A stretch of DNA of 64,000 bases from Collimonas sp. PA-H2 (lineage in GTDB: Bacteria > Pseudomonadota > Gammaproteobacteria > Burkholderiales > Burkholderiaceae_D), in assembly GCF_002564105.1 (NCBI RefSeq), contig NZ_PDBX01000001.1, positions 5,332,001-5,396,000 of the forward strand, given 5' to 3'. Of the stretch, positions 18,752 to 27,312 are shown one piece after another. A program made the position numbers and the translations under genes. Under the pieces are notes generated by a model, which worked only from the letters and a program-made list of their open reading frames with translations, searched no databases and had not been told where the DNA came from. Positions within the stretch are counted from its first letter, which is position 1; every line of letters begins with the position of its first letter.

Positions 18752-19906
18752 TTAGCGCTTACGGGCGAGCGAACCTATCAATTCGTCGTGCCGCTCCCTA
18801 TCGCTCTTATGCAGGTAAATCGCGGTGGTCGAAATATTGGCGTGGCCCGCCGTATCCTGCAGCGCCTTCAGCGAAACATCGTTGTTGGCGTGCATGGTCA
18901 GCATGGTATGCCGCAGCCAGTGCGCGGATGCCTGGCGCAAGGCCGATGCGCTATCCGGTTCGGCGGCCGCTTCGGCCAGGACTGCGGCAGCGGAAAACAA
19001 GGATTTCATGGCATTGGCAGCGGCCTCGCCGGTGATCGAGGCCGGCGCCGGTCCACGGCTGGACAGCGCCAGCGGCGTGGCATCGTCGCGCGCCGCATGG
19101 GCCGGCAGTCCAAACGCCATGCGATATTCACGAAACGCCGCCAGCATGTCCGGCGCCACCGGCAGCCTACGCGGCTTTGCGCCTTTGCCGACGACATCCA
19201 GCCACCAGCGCCCATCTCCCTCGGTATACATCGCGCCCATTCTTGCCCCGGTCAGCTCAGACAGCCTGGCGCCGGTGGTGACATAGCCGAGCAGCAAAAA
19301 GCGGTCGCGCGCCCTGGCTTTTCTCTTGACGGGGGATGTTGCGGGCAGCTCATCCATCGCGGCGTATATATAGGCTATGGCCTGCATGCTCAGGTAGCGC
19401 GTCACTCTCGCATCGCGCGCCGTCTTGACGTTCTTGACCAGGGCGCCGGCATTGCGCCGCAGATACCCGGCGTTCTTGGCAAATTCCAGCAAGGCTTTCA
19501 CCACGCGGAAAGCCTGCCGCATGCTGGGCTCGGAAAGCGGCCCGGAAAACGGCCGCCAGCGCGCATCCTCGCGCGGCCACTTGGTGGCCGAGATCCAGGT
19601 CTCCTCCGGTTGCGGGTCTTTCAGGAAAGCCTTGTAGGCGATCAAGTCTTCGATATGCAGTTGGTACAGCATTTTGCCGTGATGCTGGCACCACAGCAGA
19701 AAGCGCCCCAGGTCCTTCTTCGTGCTCTTGATCGAATTTTCGGAGAGTTCACTGCTGTAAAGGAAGGCGCGCGCCAGTTCGGAGTCCGAACGCGCCGCCA
19801 CCAGCGGTTCGGCCTCGCCGCCGCCGGCAAACAGATCCAGGGTCAACGCCGGGGCTTTGACGGTCCTGTCCGGCCGTTCCAGGTCTATTACCGCTAAGTG
19901 ATCCAT
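18752..19906 (-). CDS. Tyrosine recombinase / site-specific integrase
   Basis: 384 aa. The N-terminal SAM-like core-binding domain spans about residues 40-160 (SELSENSIKSTKKDLGRFLLWC). The catalytic domain shows all expected residues: Arg in TTGARLSEL, Lys in VGKGAKPRRLP, His and Arg in HWLRHTMLT, His in DTAGHANIS, and Tyr in TTAIYLHKSD. It should therefore be active. No attachment site, excisionase or cargo gene is seen beside it. It faces a KfrA-like gene across a 223-bp AT-rich, repeat-bearing region, suggesting a resident recombinase with its own regulator rather than a phage or element integrase. Confidence 0.9.
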   Translation of the reverse strand: MDHLAVIDLERPDRTVKAPALTLDLFAGGGEAEPLVAARSDSELARAFLYSSELSENSIKSTKKDLGRFLLWCQHHGKMLYQLHIEDLIAYKAFLKDPQPEETWISATKWPREDARWRPFSGPLSEPSMRQAFRVVKALLEFAKNAGYLRRNAGALVKNVKTARDARVTRYLSMQAIAYIYAAMDELPATSPVKRKARARDRFLLLGYVTTGARLSELTGARMGAMYTEGDGRWWLDVVGKGAKPRRLPVAPDMLAAFREYRMAFGLPAHAARDDATPLALSSRGPAPASITGEAAANAMKSLFSAAAVLAEAAAEPDSASALRQASAHWLRHTMLTMHANNDVSLKALQDTAGHANISTTAIYLHKSDRERHDELIGSLARKR

Positions 19907-19987
19907 AAACTGCTAACTGTTGCGAAGCTCAATAAAGGATGAAAACGGGAACCTTCTCGGGAGATTGAGCAGAATATCACGATATTT

Positions 19988-20025
19988 TATTTAATCGAGA
20001 TTATTGACGTAATCTCGATTAAATA
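19988..20025. repeat. Perfect inverted repeat, 16-bp arms, between integrase and kfrA-like genes
   Basis: TATTTAATCGAGATTA (19988-20003) and its exact complement TAATCTCGATTAAATA (20010-20025) flank the six bases TTGACG. A smaller palindrome, AATATC-AC-GATATT, lies just to the left (19973-19986). Symmetry and position suit an operator for the divergent promoters or a recombinase binding site. Confidence 0.7.
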
Positions 20026-20031
20026 TAAGAA

Positions 20032-20076
20032 TACGTAATTATAATTACTTTTAATTTACGTAATTATTATTACTTT
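20032..20076. repeat. Two direct 20-bp repeats, each nearly palindromic, before the kfrA-like gene
   Basis: TACGTAATTATAATTACTTT (20032-20051) recurs at 20057-20076 with a single mismatch, 25 bp apart start to start. The core GTAATTATAATTAC of the first copy is a perfect palindrome. They sit 54-98 bp upstream of the kfrA-like start codon. KfrA proteins are known to autorepress by binding repeats in their own promoter, so these are the likeliest operators. Confidence 0.65.
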
Positions 20077-20129
20077 ATTGCGATTTTTCAGTAAAATTCC
20101 AGTATTAAGATCCGTTTCAAGGAAAAATC

Positions 20130-21011
20130 ATGTCCGAACGCCAGAATCTCAGCTGGACCGCCTGCGATACGCTCGCCGCCCAAGGCAAAAAGCCCTCCAT
20201 CGGCCTGGTGCGAGAATGGACGATTGCAAGCACCGGCGCCAAGAAAGGATCCGACGGCGATGTGCAAAAGGACATCAACGAGTGGTACGCCGATCTGCTC
20301 AAGCTCAAACGGGACAAGGGCGTCGCCGGACTTCCCGACGCCGTGGCCACCCTCACCCGCGAGCTATGGCGTTACGCCGTGGAGTCGGCCAACGATACAC
20401 TCGCCGCCGAACGCACCGTACTTGCCGGTGAAAAAGCGGAAGCGGAAAAGCTGATCGACCTGGCGCAGGAAGACACCCTGGCCGCCATCGACATCGCCAA
20501 TGAGTTGAAGGGAAAGCTGACCATCGCCCATGCCGACCTGCTAGGCCGCGACCAGCAGATCAAGCGCCTGGAGCAGGCGCTGGCGGAACAGCGCGCTACG
20601 CTGCAGGCAAAAGACGAGCGCATCGGCGGCCTGGCCGCCGAACTGGGCCGCAAGGCTGAGGAGCATGCAGGCGGACTGGCCGAACTGGATGGGCTGCGCA
20701 AGCACAGCTTGCTGGAAATCGACAGGGCACGCGCCGAATCCAGACAATGGAAAGCCGAATTCACGCGCATCGAGGCCGAAAGCAAATCCGCCGCGCATGC
20801 CTATCGCGAAAAAATATCGATGCTCGAGAGCGAATTGTCGGGGGCAAAGGGCCGACTGGGCGCTATCGAGGAATCGCTGGCGACGGCAAACAAGCGCGTG
20901 GAAATCGTGGAGGCAGAGTTGTCTGCCGCAAAACTGGCAAGCGGCGTAAGCAGGCAAGGCCTCGGCGGCAGCAAGAAGCCTGGCGCCGGCAGACTGGTCC
21001 GGCGACGCTGA
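20130..21011 (+). CDS. KfrA-like DNA-binding protein with long coiled coil
   Basis: 293 aa. The N-terminal ~110 residues (ACDTLAAQGKKPSIGLVREWT) form a KfrA_N-type DNA-binding domain. Residues about 110-270 are a long alanine/glutamate-rich coiled coil, and the tail KKPGAGRLVRRR is basic. KfrA of plasmid RK2/R751 is an alpha-helical autorepressor linked to plasmid stability; chromosomal relatives are little studied. AAGGA precedes the ATG. It diverges from the tyrosine recombinase, and the shared control region contains the inverted and direct repeats described separately. Confidence 0.85.
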   Translation: MSERQNLSWTACDTLAAQGKKPSIGLVREWTIASTGAKKGSDGDVQKDINEWYADLLKLKRDKGVAGLPDAVATLTRELWRYAVESANDTLAAERTVLAGEKAEAEKLIDLAQEDTLAAIDIANELKGKLTIAHADLLGRDQQIKRLEQALAEQRATLQAKDERIGGLAAELGRKAEEHAGGLAELDGLRKHSLLEIDRARAESRQWKAEFTRIEAESKSAAHAYREKISMLESELSGAKGRLGAIEESLATANKRVEIVEAELSAAKLASGVSRQGLGGSKKPGAGRLVRRR

Positions 21012-21056
21012 TTTTAAATACGCAGCCCGGCTCCTGATTTTAAAAGACTCGCTGCG

Positions 21057-21326
21057 TCAGCAAATCTTAAATGTCCCATCCAAAGGCTCCGGCTCTTCGA
21101 CATCCTCGATGGTCACATTGCGCACCAGGGCGGCGGGTGGACCTCGCCTTGCCCAAAGGATGATAGCCTCAAGCGCCACCGCCTCGCCATGAACACAGGC
21201 TTCCACGGAGCCATCGCGGCGATTGCGCACCCAGCCGGAAAGGCCAAGGGCAAGCGCCTGGTCGGCAAAGGAAACACGATAGCCGACGCCCTGCACCCGC
21301 CCTTCGATCATCAGCCGCTTAGCCAT
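21057..21326 (-). CDS. acyP: Acylphosphatase
   Basis: 89 aa, the normal size. It hydrolyses acyl phosphates in the cytoplasm. The phosphate-binding loop is in the VQGVGYR motif near the N-terminus, with its catalytic Arg, and the catalytic Asn is in GWVRNRRDGSV. It converges with the kfrA-like gene, leaving 45 bp between the two stop codons. Confidence 0.93.
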   Translation of the reverse strand: MAKRLMIEGRVQGVGYRVSFADQALALGLSGWVRNRRDGSVEACVHGEAVALEAIILWARRGPPAALVRNVTIEDVEEPEPLDGTFKIC

Positions 21327-21463
21327 CGCCAGTCTCGCTTTGTCGAATTGTCATTACACTCATTTTGACACGCATCGCCTTGCTCCGTCAGCGTGCCGCC
21401 AGACAGTCCCGCCGCACGCCAAGCCAGCCAAATGGCGGGCGATGCTGGCTCAAGATGCGCCCC

Positions 21464-21491
21464 TTGACATACATAACCAATTGGTTATGAT
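21464..21491 (+). promoter_or_regulatory. Promoter with overlapping 18-bp perfect palindrome upstream of arsR
   Basis: TTGACA (21464-21469) and TATGAT (21486-21491) are 16 bp apart. The perfect palindrome CATAACCAATTGGTTATG (21472-21489) fills the spacer and overlaps the -10, so a bound dimer would exclude polymerase. This is the expected layout for autorepression by the ArsR protein encoded 65 bp further on. Confidence 0.75.
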
Positions 21492-21553
21492 TAACTCAGT
21501 GAAGCAACACTTCACAGAAATCAAAACGAAGTTCGCATAAGCAAGGATTCACA

Positions 21554-21877
21554 ATGCACACAGAACCGACGGCTGTCCTAAAAACCTTGTCGGATCCAAC
21601 CCGGCGCGCGATTTTCGAGCGCTTGAGCAGAGACGGTGAAATGACGGTGCATGCCTTGACCGATCCGTCCGGGGTATCGCAACCCGCCATTTCGAAGCAC
21701 CTCGGCGCGCTCAAACTGGCCGGCCTGGTGCGAGGGCGGCGCGACGGACGCGAGACGTATTACAGCGCCGAACCGAAAGCGCTGGCGCCGCTGATTGACT
21801 GGATTGAATTTTATTCGACCTTCTGGAACAGCCGATTTGACCGCTTGGAAACCCTACTGAAGAGGATGGATCAATGA
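21554..21877 (+). CDS. ArsR family transcriptional regulator
   Basis: 107 aa winged-helix repressor. AVLKTLSDPTRRAIFERLS and the recognition helix region GVSQPAISKHLGALKLAGLV are typical. No cysteine metal site is present, so it belongs to the metal-independent ArsR proteins commonly paired with AHSA1-type SRPBCC genes. Its stop codon overlaps the start of such a gene by 4 bp. A perfect palindrome over its promoter suggests autorepression. The signal is unknown. Confidence 0.92.
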   Translation: MHTEPTAVLKTLSDPTRRAIFERLSRDGEMTVHALTDPSGVSQPAISKHLGALKLAGLVRGRRDGRETYYSAEPKALAPLIDWIEFYSTFWNSRFDRLETLLKRMDQ

Positions 21878-22281
21878 TGCAGACCGACGACACCAAAACG
21901 CTGATCGTAGAGAGGGAAATGCCGCATTCCCTGGAAAAAGTCTGGCGCGCGCTGACGCAGAGTCCGCTCATTGAAGAATGGCTGATGCAGAACGATTTCA
22001 AACCTGTCGTCGGTCACCGTTTCGATCTTCGTGCCGACTGGGGCGTGGTTGAGTGTCAGGTTCTTGCGATTGAGCCGAACAAGGCGCTGTCTTACACGTG
22101 GGAAGCTCTGGGTCTCAAGAGTGTCGTCTCCTGGACTCTCACCCCGACCAGCACAGGAACCCACCTGCGCATGGAGCAGTCGGGCTTCCGGCCGGATCAG
22201 CAGCAAGCCTACGCCGGCGCCAAGTACGGCTGGCAGAAATTCTTCGCAAGCCTCGAACGCGTGGCGGGAGGCCTGGCGTGA
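21874..22281 (+). CDS. SRPBCC / AHSA1-type protein
   Basis: 135 aa. LIVEREMPHSLEKVWRALTQSPLIEEWLM is split across the usual opening of Activator-of-Hsp90-ATPase-homologue 1-like domains, and the GYGWQKFFASLERVAG-like end fits too. It is translationally coupled to arsR (ATGA overlap) and to the following cytochrome b561 gene (GTGA overlap). The ligand is unknown. Confidence 0.88.
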   Translation: MMQTDDTKTLIVEREMPHSLEKVWRALTQSPLIEEWLMQNDFKPVVGHRFDLRADWGVVECQVLAIEPNKALSYTWEALGLKSVVSWTLTPTSTGTHLRMEQSGFRPDQQQAYAGAKYGWQKFFASLERVAGGLA

Positions 22282-22832
22282 GCCGCGGCCTCGCCTCGCG
22301 CTACCAGCCCGTGCTGGTCGCGCTGCACTGGCTGCTCGCGCTGCTGATCATCGGTCTCCTATGCCTCGGCTTCTTCGTCCTTGCGGATATGCCGAATACC
22401 AATCCGAAGAAACTCGAGATCCTCGTGTGGCACATGACGGGTGGCATATGTGTGCTCGCATTGATGATCCTGCGCCTCCTCATCCGCATAAGGAGCGCCC
22501 GTCCGGCAACCGCAACCAGCGGTTCGCCCCTGCTGGACCGGCTGGCCTCCATGGCGCACTACAGCTTTTATTTGATCGTGTTCCTGATAATCGCCAGTGG
22601 CTGGGCCACCGGCTGGTTCATCCGTGGCGTGTTCCAGCATCCCGGCGAACTGCTACCCAACAATTTCACCACCTTCCCCACGTTCCAGGTCCATGCGGTC
22701 CTTGCAACCATGCTGGCGACTCTGATCGCCGCCCATATCGCGGCCGCACTGTTCCATCAGTTCGTATTGAAAGACGGTCTTTTCCGCCGCATGTGGTTTG
22801 GGCGACGCACCATCGTTCCGGCAGAAAAATAG
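22278..22832 (+). CDS. Cytochrome b561 (di-heme membrane cytochrome)
   Basis: 184 aa, starting at GTG 22278 with GGAGG seven bases upstream and a 4-bp overlap with the SRPBCC gene. Four membrane helices carry the histidines expected to ligate two b-type hemes: ALHWLLAL, LVWHMTGG, MAHYSFY and FQVHAVLAT/AAHIAAALFH. Prokaryotic cytochrome b561 passes electrons between quinol and superoxide or periplasmic partners. Its place in an ArsR-led operon suggests a stress-response role, which is an inference. An in-frame ATG at 22098 would lie inside the upstream gene and is unlikely. Confidence 0.88.
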   Translation: MSRGLASRYQPVLVALHWLLALLIIGLLCLGFFVLADMPNTNPKKLEILVWHMTGGICVLALMILRLLIRIRSARPATATSGSPLLDRLASMAHYSFYLIVFLIIASGWATGWFIRGVFQHPGELLPNNFTTFPTFQVHAVLATMLATLIAAHIAAALFHQFVLKDGLFRRMWFGRRTIVPAEK

Positions 22833-22888
22833 AAGGAAATGGTCGCTATCTTGCAACGAAATATATCTCCAACTTCCAGGACGAGAAC

Positions 22889-23308
22889 ATGAAAACATCG
22901 GATACAAGCCAAGACTTGCCGGCATCGGACCTCATCTCAAAAAAAATAGCCGGACTCGGTGACTGGCGCGGCGAAACCCTTGGCAGAATGCGCAAACTCA
23001 TCAAGGAAGCGGACCCGGATGTCATCGAGGAAATGAAATGGGGGGACACCCCGGTGTGGTCGCGCGACGGCATCATCTGCACTGGTGAATCCTACAAGGA
23101 TAAGGTGAAACTCACCTTCATCAAAGGCGCGTCGCTGAAGGATCCGGCTCCTCTTTTCAACTCGAGTCTCGACGGAAACGCACGCCGCGCGATCGACATT
23201 CATGAAGGAGAAGAAGTCGACGAATCAGCCTTCAAGGCGCTAGTCCACCAGGCGATTGCTCTCAACAGTTCCGGCAAGTCGAAACCTTCGAAAAAAGCGA
23301 AGTCTTAG
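22889..23308 (+). CDS. DUF1801 domain protein
   Basis: 139 aa. EADPDVIEEMKWGDTPVWSRDGIICTGESYKDKVKLTF shows in pieces the characteristic MKWG.PVW and YK.KVKLTF of DUF1801 (YdhG-like) proteins of unknown function. The C-terminus is lysine-rich. It follows the cytochrome b561 gene by 56 bp and is likely the last gene of that operon. Start taken at the ATG at 22889; longer in-frame starts run back through the upstream genes. Confidence 0.85.
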   Translation: MKTSDTSQDLPASDLISKKIAGLGDWRGETLGRMRKLIKEADPDVIEEMKWGDTPVWSRDGIICTGESYKDKVKLTFIKGASLKDPAPLFNSSLDGNARRAIDIHEGEEVDESAFKALVHQAIALNSSGKSKPSKKAKS

Positions 23309-23509
23309 GAAGTTCCGCCATTGAACAGGCCTGACATTGGAGTCGCAGAGGCATGTTTCGCCGGAGCGAACCCGGGCAGGAGATTGCGTCCAGGTTCTCG
23401 GCCGTCCGCTTCTGGCGGGATTCAAGCATTCGAGAAAGACCGAATTCCCACAGCGGCCCTTCGTACTACCTGGAAGCGGACATGCAACGAATAGCCGCGA
23501 TTCCCGGCA

Positions 23510-23776
23510 CTATGAGAATTCGCGTTCATGATAAATTATTGCCTCATCAAGTGAATCAAACCATGAACAACGTTCTCGTGGCGGAACCTCAATAAAAAGC
23601 ACAGCGAATTGCCTTGCGAATTCATTCGCCGAATACCCATCCAATGGCAATCGATAGAAATCCGCGCTTTGAACGGAAAATTTACCATTTTGCAAATCAT
23701 TTAGGCACGAATATCGGACAGCCGACACCTTGTCAAGGCGCTTCCAAATCATAATTTCTTTAAAAAATTCACTCAT
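23510..23776 (-). CDS. Small conserved-looking hypothetical protein (88 aa)
   Basis: MSEFFKEIMIWKRLDKVSAVRYSCLNDL begins a small protein with SVQSADFYRLPLDG in the middle and WFDSLDEAIIYHEREFS at the end. The composition is protein-like and the terminal segment resembles small accessory proteins seen beside immunity-type genes, but no function is known. A weak ribosome site leaves the start uncertain (TTG at 23794 is possible). Base composition is more AT-rich than the neighbours, suggesting an accessory region. Confidence 0.6.
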   Translation of the reverse strand: MSEFFKEIMIWKRLDKVSAVRYSCLNDLQNGKFSVQSADFYRLPLDGYSANEFARQFAVLFIEVPPRERCSWFDSLDEAIIYHEREFS

Positions 23777-23862
23777 AGCTAGGGATGCCCACAAGATTCG
23801 ACTGTAGCCCTTGGATTCATTCGGTTTGCCTCAAGGCGGAACCTCACAGCCCATGGCTACCA

Positions 23863-24195
23863 TCAATGTTTCTTTACAAAATCCCCTTCCGCGTCGGAAC
23901 TCGGATCCTCCAATTCATCAATAAATACGTCGCGAATCTTTATCAATGACTCCGCCGCATCCGTCAAATAGCGAGACTCCATCGCGTTGGCTAAGTGTCG
24001 TGCAGCATCTGCAAGAATTGTTCCCCATGCTTTCTCTTCCGGAATGTTCATTGATTCTTGATGCATACCAATCTTCATTGAGCAATGTAGCTTGCGCTCA
24101 GCAATCCATACTCGCAGCATCTCCACCGCATCTTCGTCGCGTATTGCGGGTTCAGGGATAGGAAGTTGCTTAAAAATCTTTTCTTCGCTTTTCAT
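23863..24195 (-). CDS. DUF5076 domain protein
   Basis: 110 aa. EMLRVWIAERKLHCSMKIGM and IPEEKAWGTILADAARHLANA match DUF5076, a small family of unknown function. AGGG precedes the ATG. It is part of a minus-strand group of small accessory genes (23,510-25,760). Confidence 0.8.
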   Translation of the reverse strand: MKSEEKIFKQLPIPEPAIRDEDAVEMLRVWIAERKLHCSMKIGMHQESMNIPEEKAWGTILADAARHLANAMESRYLTDAAESLIKIRDVFIDELEDPSSDAEGDFVKKH

Positions 24196-24286
24196 TTTGG
24201 CCCTGTAATTCCACTGTCATCCCATTTATTTGGAGCGACCTCTTTACGTCGATGCCAAGGATGCACGATTGGCTGCTTGTGGCCGA

Positions 24287-24499
24287 TTACCGACGTCCAC
24301 GGCGGCGCTTCCATTCGTCCACTACATCACCCATATTCTTCGCAAGTCCGTCACGTATATAGGCCATCAGTTCGCGGTCAAATTTGAAATCCGTCCCACA
24401 CTGACTGGAGAGAAAGCGTCGAACGTTTTGCGTGTTCTTGTAGTCGGAATCGATTTCAGTTGTGGGCGATATCATCCCACCATGCCAATCAAATTTCAT
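24287..24499 (-). CDS. DUF6434 domain protein
   Basis: 70 aa. FDWHGGMISPTTEIDSDYKNTQNVRRF and FDRELMAYIRDG, with MGDVVDEWKRR at the end, fit the small DUF6434 family, of unknown function; in larger proteins this module sits beside a SAP DNA-binding domain. GGAG is seven bases upstream of the ATG. Confidence 0.75.
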   Translation of the reverse strand: MKFDWHGGMISPTTEIDSDYKNTQNVRRFLSSQCGTDFKFDRELMAYIRDGLAKNMGDVVDEWKRRRGRR

Positions 24500-24595
24500 C
24501 TTTACACTCCATGGGTATCAAAACGCGAACGGCGACTCCTGGCCGGTTCCAGCTCCTCTGTAAGCGGCGCCCGAGCGGCGCATAGCCGGCAAAAC

Positions 24596-25213
24596 CTACC
24601 CGATGACCGCTGCAGTGACCAGGGAAACAATCGTCCAGCCAATCGTCTTATACAGCGCACGACCATCTTCAGTGGCGACAAGTACGCCTATTTTTGATCC
24701 GCCGGCAATCGAAACATTGCTCAGTGCTCCCATGACAATCCGCCCCAGTCCCTTTCTTTGATGTTCAGGCTCGGTCACTATTTGGTCAAAGATTGCAAAG
24801 CCATTGCTTTGAGCTACACGTCCCCTCGCGGCTAATTGTCCGTCTTTGCTCCTGAGCTCAGCATCGGTGACCGCACTACTTGTGCGAATTGATAGCTGGT
24901 AGTCATCGCGTGCAATGATGGCGTCTTTGCGCAATGTCGCAGCCATCAAATACTCAAGCGGCTGAACCGTCCAGATATCACGAAGAAAAGGCGTTACCAT
25001 TTCTGGGCTGGCGCAGACTTTAAGCCATGTCCCTGGAACCGTTAAGCTGCTGGATAGCTCGCGCAAAGCTTGCGCATCGAAATTGCTTACTACATGGCGC
25101 TCGAGGTGGTCGGGCGCGCCTAAGTCAATTTTGCATCCATACGTTTGATTTACGGGACGAGGTTTCCCCCTCGTAAGGGTCCATCCACGCGCCCATGCTT
25201 CTGCAGTGGCCAT
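24596..25213 (-). CDS. GNAT family N-acetyltransferase
   Basis: About 205 aa from MATAEAWARGWTLTRG, which is where this GNAT subfamily usually begins. The acetyl-CoA pyrophosphate-binding motif is visible in VTEPEHQRKGLGRIVMGAL and the end GRALYKTIGWTIVS is typical. Starts further upstream (ATG at 25306) lead into residues with no family resemblance and nearly reach the next gene, so I prefer 25213 although its ribosome site is weak. The substrate is unknown. Confidence 0.75.
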   Translation of the reverse strand: MATAEAWARGWTLTRGKPRPVNQTYGCKIDLGAPDHLERHVVSNFDAQALRELSSSLTVPGTWLKVCASPEMVTPFLRDIWTVQPLEYLMAATLRKDAIIARDDYQLSIRTSSAVTDAELRSKDGQLAARGRVAQSNGFAIFDQIVTEPEHQRKGLGRIVMGALSNVSIAGGSKIGVLVATEDGRALYKTIGWTIVSLVTAAVIG

Positions 25214-25310
25214 CTGGTTAAACGCGCACTGACCATTTTCCAATGTTGTTCTCCATTTGCAAAAAGACGATCGACCACATTTGGCCGCGATGCGTCGGCC
25301 ATTCATCAGC

Positions 25311-25760
25311 TTACAACTTTGCGCCTGGCGTTTTTTTCCCGGAAATAAATGTGACTTTGGCGATTTTTCCATCTTCAACTTCATAAATCGCAATCGCCTC
25401 CATGACACCCGGGCCTTCGGGCAGGGTGACGCGAATGCGCTCATGGTCGATGACGGTATCTCCCATGACGATGCGCTTTACGATGACGCAATGCAAAAGC
25501 GTATCGCTGAAGCGTACCGTATAGCGCTTGCGCATTTCGTCCTTGCCCTTCGCCGACGGTGTGTTCGGAAATCCGAAAAGCTCGACCTCGTCCGCATACG
25601 TGGCAAGGAAAGCATCCATGTCGCGCGCATTGTAGGCAGCGAGTTGTTTCTGGACGATTTCCTCGGCAGAGTTCATCTCGATAGCTGATGCAGACTGAGA
25701 CATCGTTAAAGCGCGAAAAGTCAATGGGGCGTAGATGAGCGATTTGAATATATTTTTCAT
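25311..25760 (-). CDS. SnoaL-like / nuclear transport factor 2-fold protein
   Basis: 149 aa. VQKQLAAYNARDMDAFLATYADEVELFG is the opening of the SnoaL_2 alpha+beta barrel used by steroid isomerases, cyclases and many ligand-binding proteins. DGKIAKVTFISG closes the fold. GAAGGA precedes the ATG at 25760. The first 25 residues could be a short leader. No neighbour identifies a substrate. Confidence 0.82.
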   Translation of the reverse strand: MKNIFKSLIYAPLTFRALTMSQSASAIEMNSAEEIVQKQLAAYNARDMDAFLATYADEVELFGFPNTPSAKGKDEMRKRYTVRFSDTLLHCVIVKRIVMGDTVIDHERIRVTLPEGPGVMEAIAIYEVEDGKIAKVTFISGKKTPGAKL

Positions 25761-25888
25761 GCCAGATTCCTTCTCGGGGTAAGTTGAGCATCAACCGTGG
25801 GCTCTGTCGTCACCACTTGGCCGATAACGGTCAATCAAAGCCGCAATGATATCCTGCGACTGGCAACTTTGATGCGAATACGGAGCAA

Positions 25889-27097
25889 TCAGCTGTCCAA
25901 GCCTTTCTGCACCTGCCACGACAATGGCAACGTGAACAGCAGGATCGCCGCCAACGTTATCACGGCAACGGGGACTCCAGCGACATCGCCCAGCCGGCCA
26001 AACAACACTGGTGATAGCGCCCCGCCGCCTATGGTGCCGGTATAGAACAGCGCGAAAGTCTGCTCGCGCTTACCGGCGCCGGCCAATTCCGGCACCACGC
26101 CATACAGTACCGAAGACGTCCCGTTCAAGGCGAGTCCCAGCAGCGGCAGCATTGCCATCATTCCGGCAAGCGGCAGCCACACCGCCAGCAGGATCAGCAG
26201 CGATGTGGCGGACTCTGTGAGCCACACCGTTTTCATCATGCCGATGCGCGCCCCCAGATAGCCGCAAAGCAGCTTGCCGAACGCGCCGCCAACAAACAAT
26301 AGCGACAGCGCCAAACCGATGCCAGCCGTGCCAGCGCCTTTGTTTTTCAACAGGAATGGCAGGAAGGTGAGAAATCCCATCCGGACTGCGCTGTCCAAAG
26401 TACCGGTCAGCAGCAGCGCGCGTAGCCCGCTGGCCGAGCCGGTTCCAGTGCTTGCCTTGGCGGCTTTGCTGTTCTCGGATGCCGACTCGAGCCGTGCCGG
26501 CATAAGCCACCACAGCAGGCCGGCCGCGGCCAGGCCTAGCAGCCCCATCAACGTAACACTGGTCTGCCAGCTGACGACAACGAGCGACAAGCCCACCAAT
26601 CCCGGTATCAGCGTCTTGCCAACGTCACCGGCAAAATTGTATTGCGCCAGCGCTTCTTTGACTCCGCCGCCTGCCTCGTGCGTATCGGTGACGATCGAGG
26701 ACGCCAGCGGGTGCTGGGTACTGGCTCCCAACCCGCCCAGCAAAAGCGCAATCAGCAGTACGGTCAAGCCTCCGGCCTGGCCGGCGATCAGGTATGCGAC
26801 GCCAGCCAGCGCCGTTCCTCCCACCAGCATGCGTTCTCGCCCCCAGCGCTTTGCCAGCCTGCTCGCGAGCAGCTGGAAGCCGGCCATCATGCCTGAATAG
26901 GATCCGCGCAACAGTCCCACCAAGGCGTAGCTGATGGAAAATTGCGTCTGCCAGATCGGCAATAACACATAGATGAGGTCGGTCAGGCCGTCATGTATTG
27001 CGTGCGCGCTGCAAGCGGCTATCAGGGAACGGCGGCGGACGGACGTATCGGTGGGGATTGAATCAAGGAAAGTCGCTGCGGTTTTCAGATCGTTCAT
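25889..27097 (-). CDS. MFS transporter (fosmidomycin-resistance-like)
   Basis: 402 aa with twelve predicted membrane helices. The N-terminal AHAIHDGLTDLIYVLLPIWQ and the absence of sugar-transporter signatures resemble Fsr-type drug efflux proteins. A loop rich in Ala/Ser/Lys near residue 215 separates the two six-helix halves. It stands alone with more than 100 bp on each side. The exported compound is unknown. Confidence 0.85.
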   Translation of the reverse strand: MNDLKTAATFLDSIPTDTSVRRRSLIAACSAHAIHDGLTDLIYVLLPIWQTQFSISYALVGLLRGSYSGMMAGFQLLASRLAKRWGRERMLVGGTALAGVAYLIAGQAGGLTVLLIALLLGGLGASTQHPLASSIVTDTHEAGGGVKEALAQYNFAGDVGKTLIPGLVGLSLVVVSWQTSVTLMGLLGLAAAGLLWWLMPARLESASENSKAAKASTGTGSASGLRALLLTGTLDSAVRMGFLTFLPFLLKNKGAGTAGIGLALSLLFVGGAFGKLLCGYLGARIGMMKTVWLTESATSLLILLAVWLPLAGMMAMLPLLGLALNGTSSVLYGVVPELAGAGKREQTFALFYTGTIGGGALSPVLFGRLGDVAGVPVAVITLAAILLFTLPLSWQVQKGLDS

Positions 27098-27312
27098 TGT
27101 TCTTGGTGGCGGGAAATCTAGATGCGGCCAGCTTGCTATTGCATGCCGGCCGTCAGCAAAATGTGACCATAACCTGGAGCTAATCTATTTATGTGATTTC
27201 AATCGCTGCTTCTAGCCGATTGCCGCCCTTCAAACGCGCTTCGGTCTCAGATAATATCTGGCACCGCATGTACGGTCGAGTCTGAGCCCATGCACATAAA
27301 GCAATCGTAGCA

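Noticed and set aside
18752..21326. Integrated mobile element or prophage around the tyrosine recombinase
   Set aside because: No cargo genes, att repeats, excisionase, capsid or conjugation genes are present, and the neighbours are ordinary chromosomal genes.
23309..23509. Short open frames at 23337-23595 downstream of the DUF1801 gene
   Set aside because: They lack ribosome sites and protein-like composition and overlap the better-supported minus-strand gene ending at 23510.
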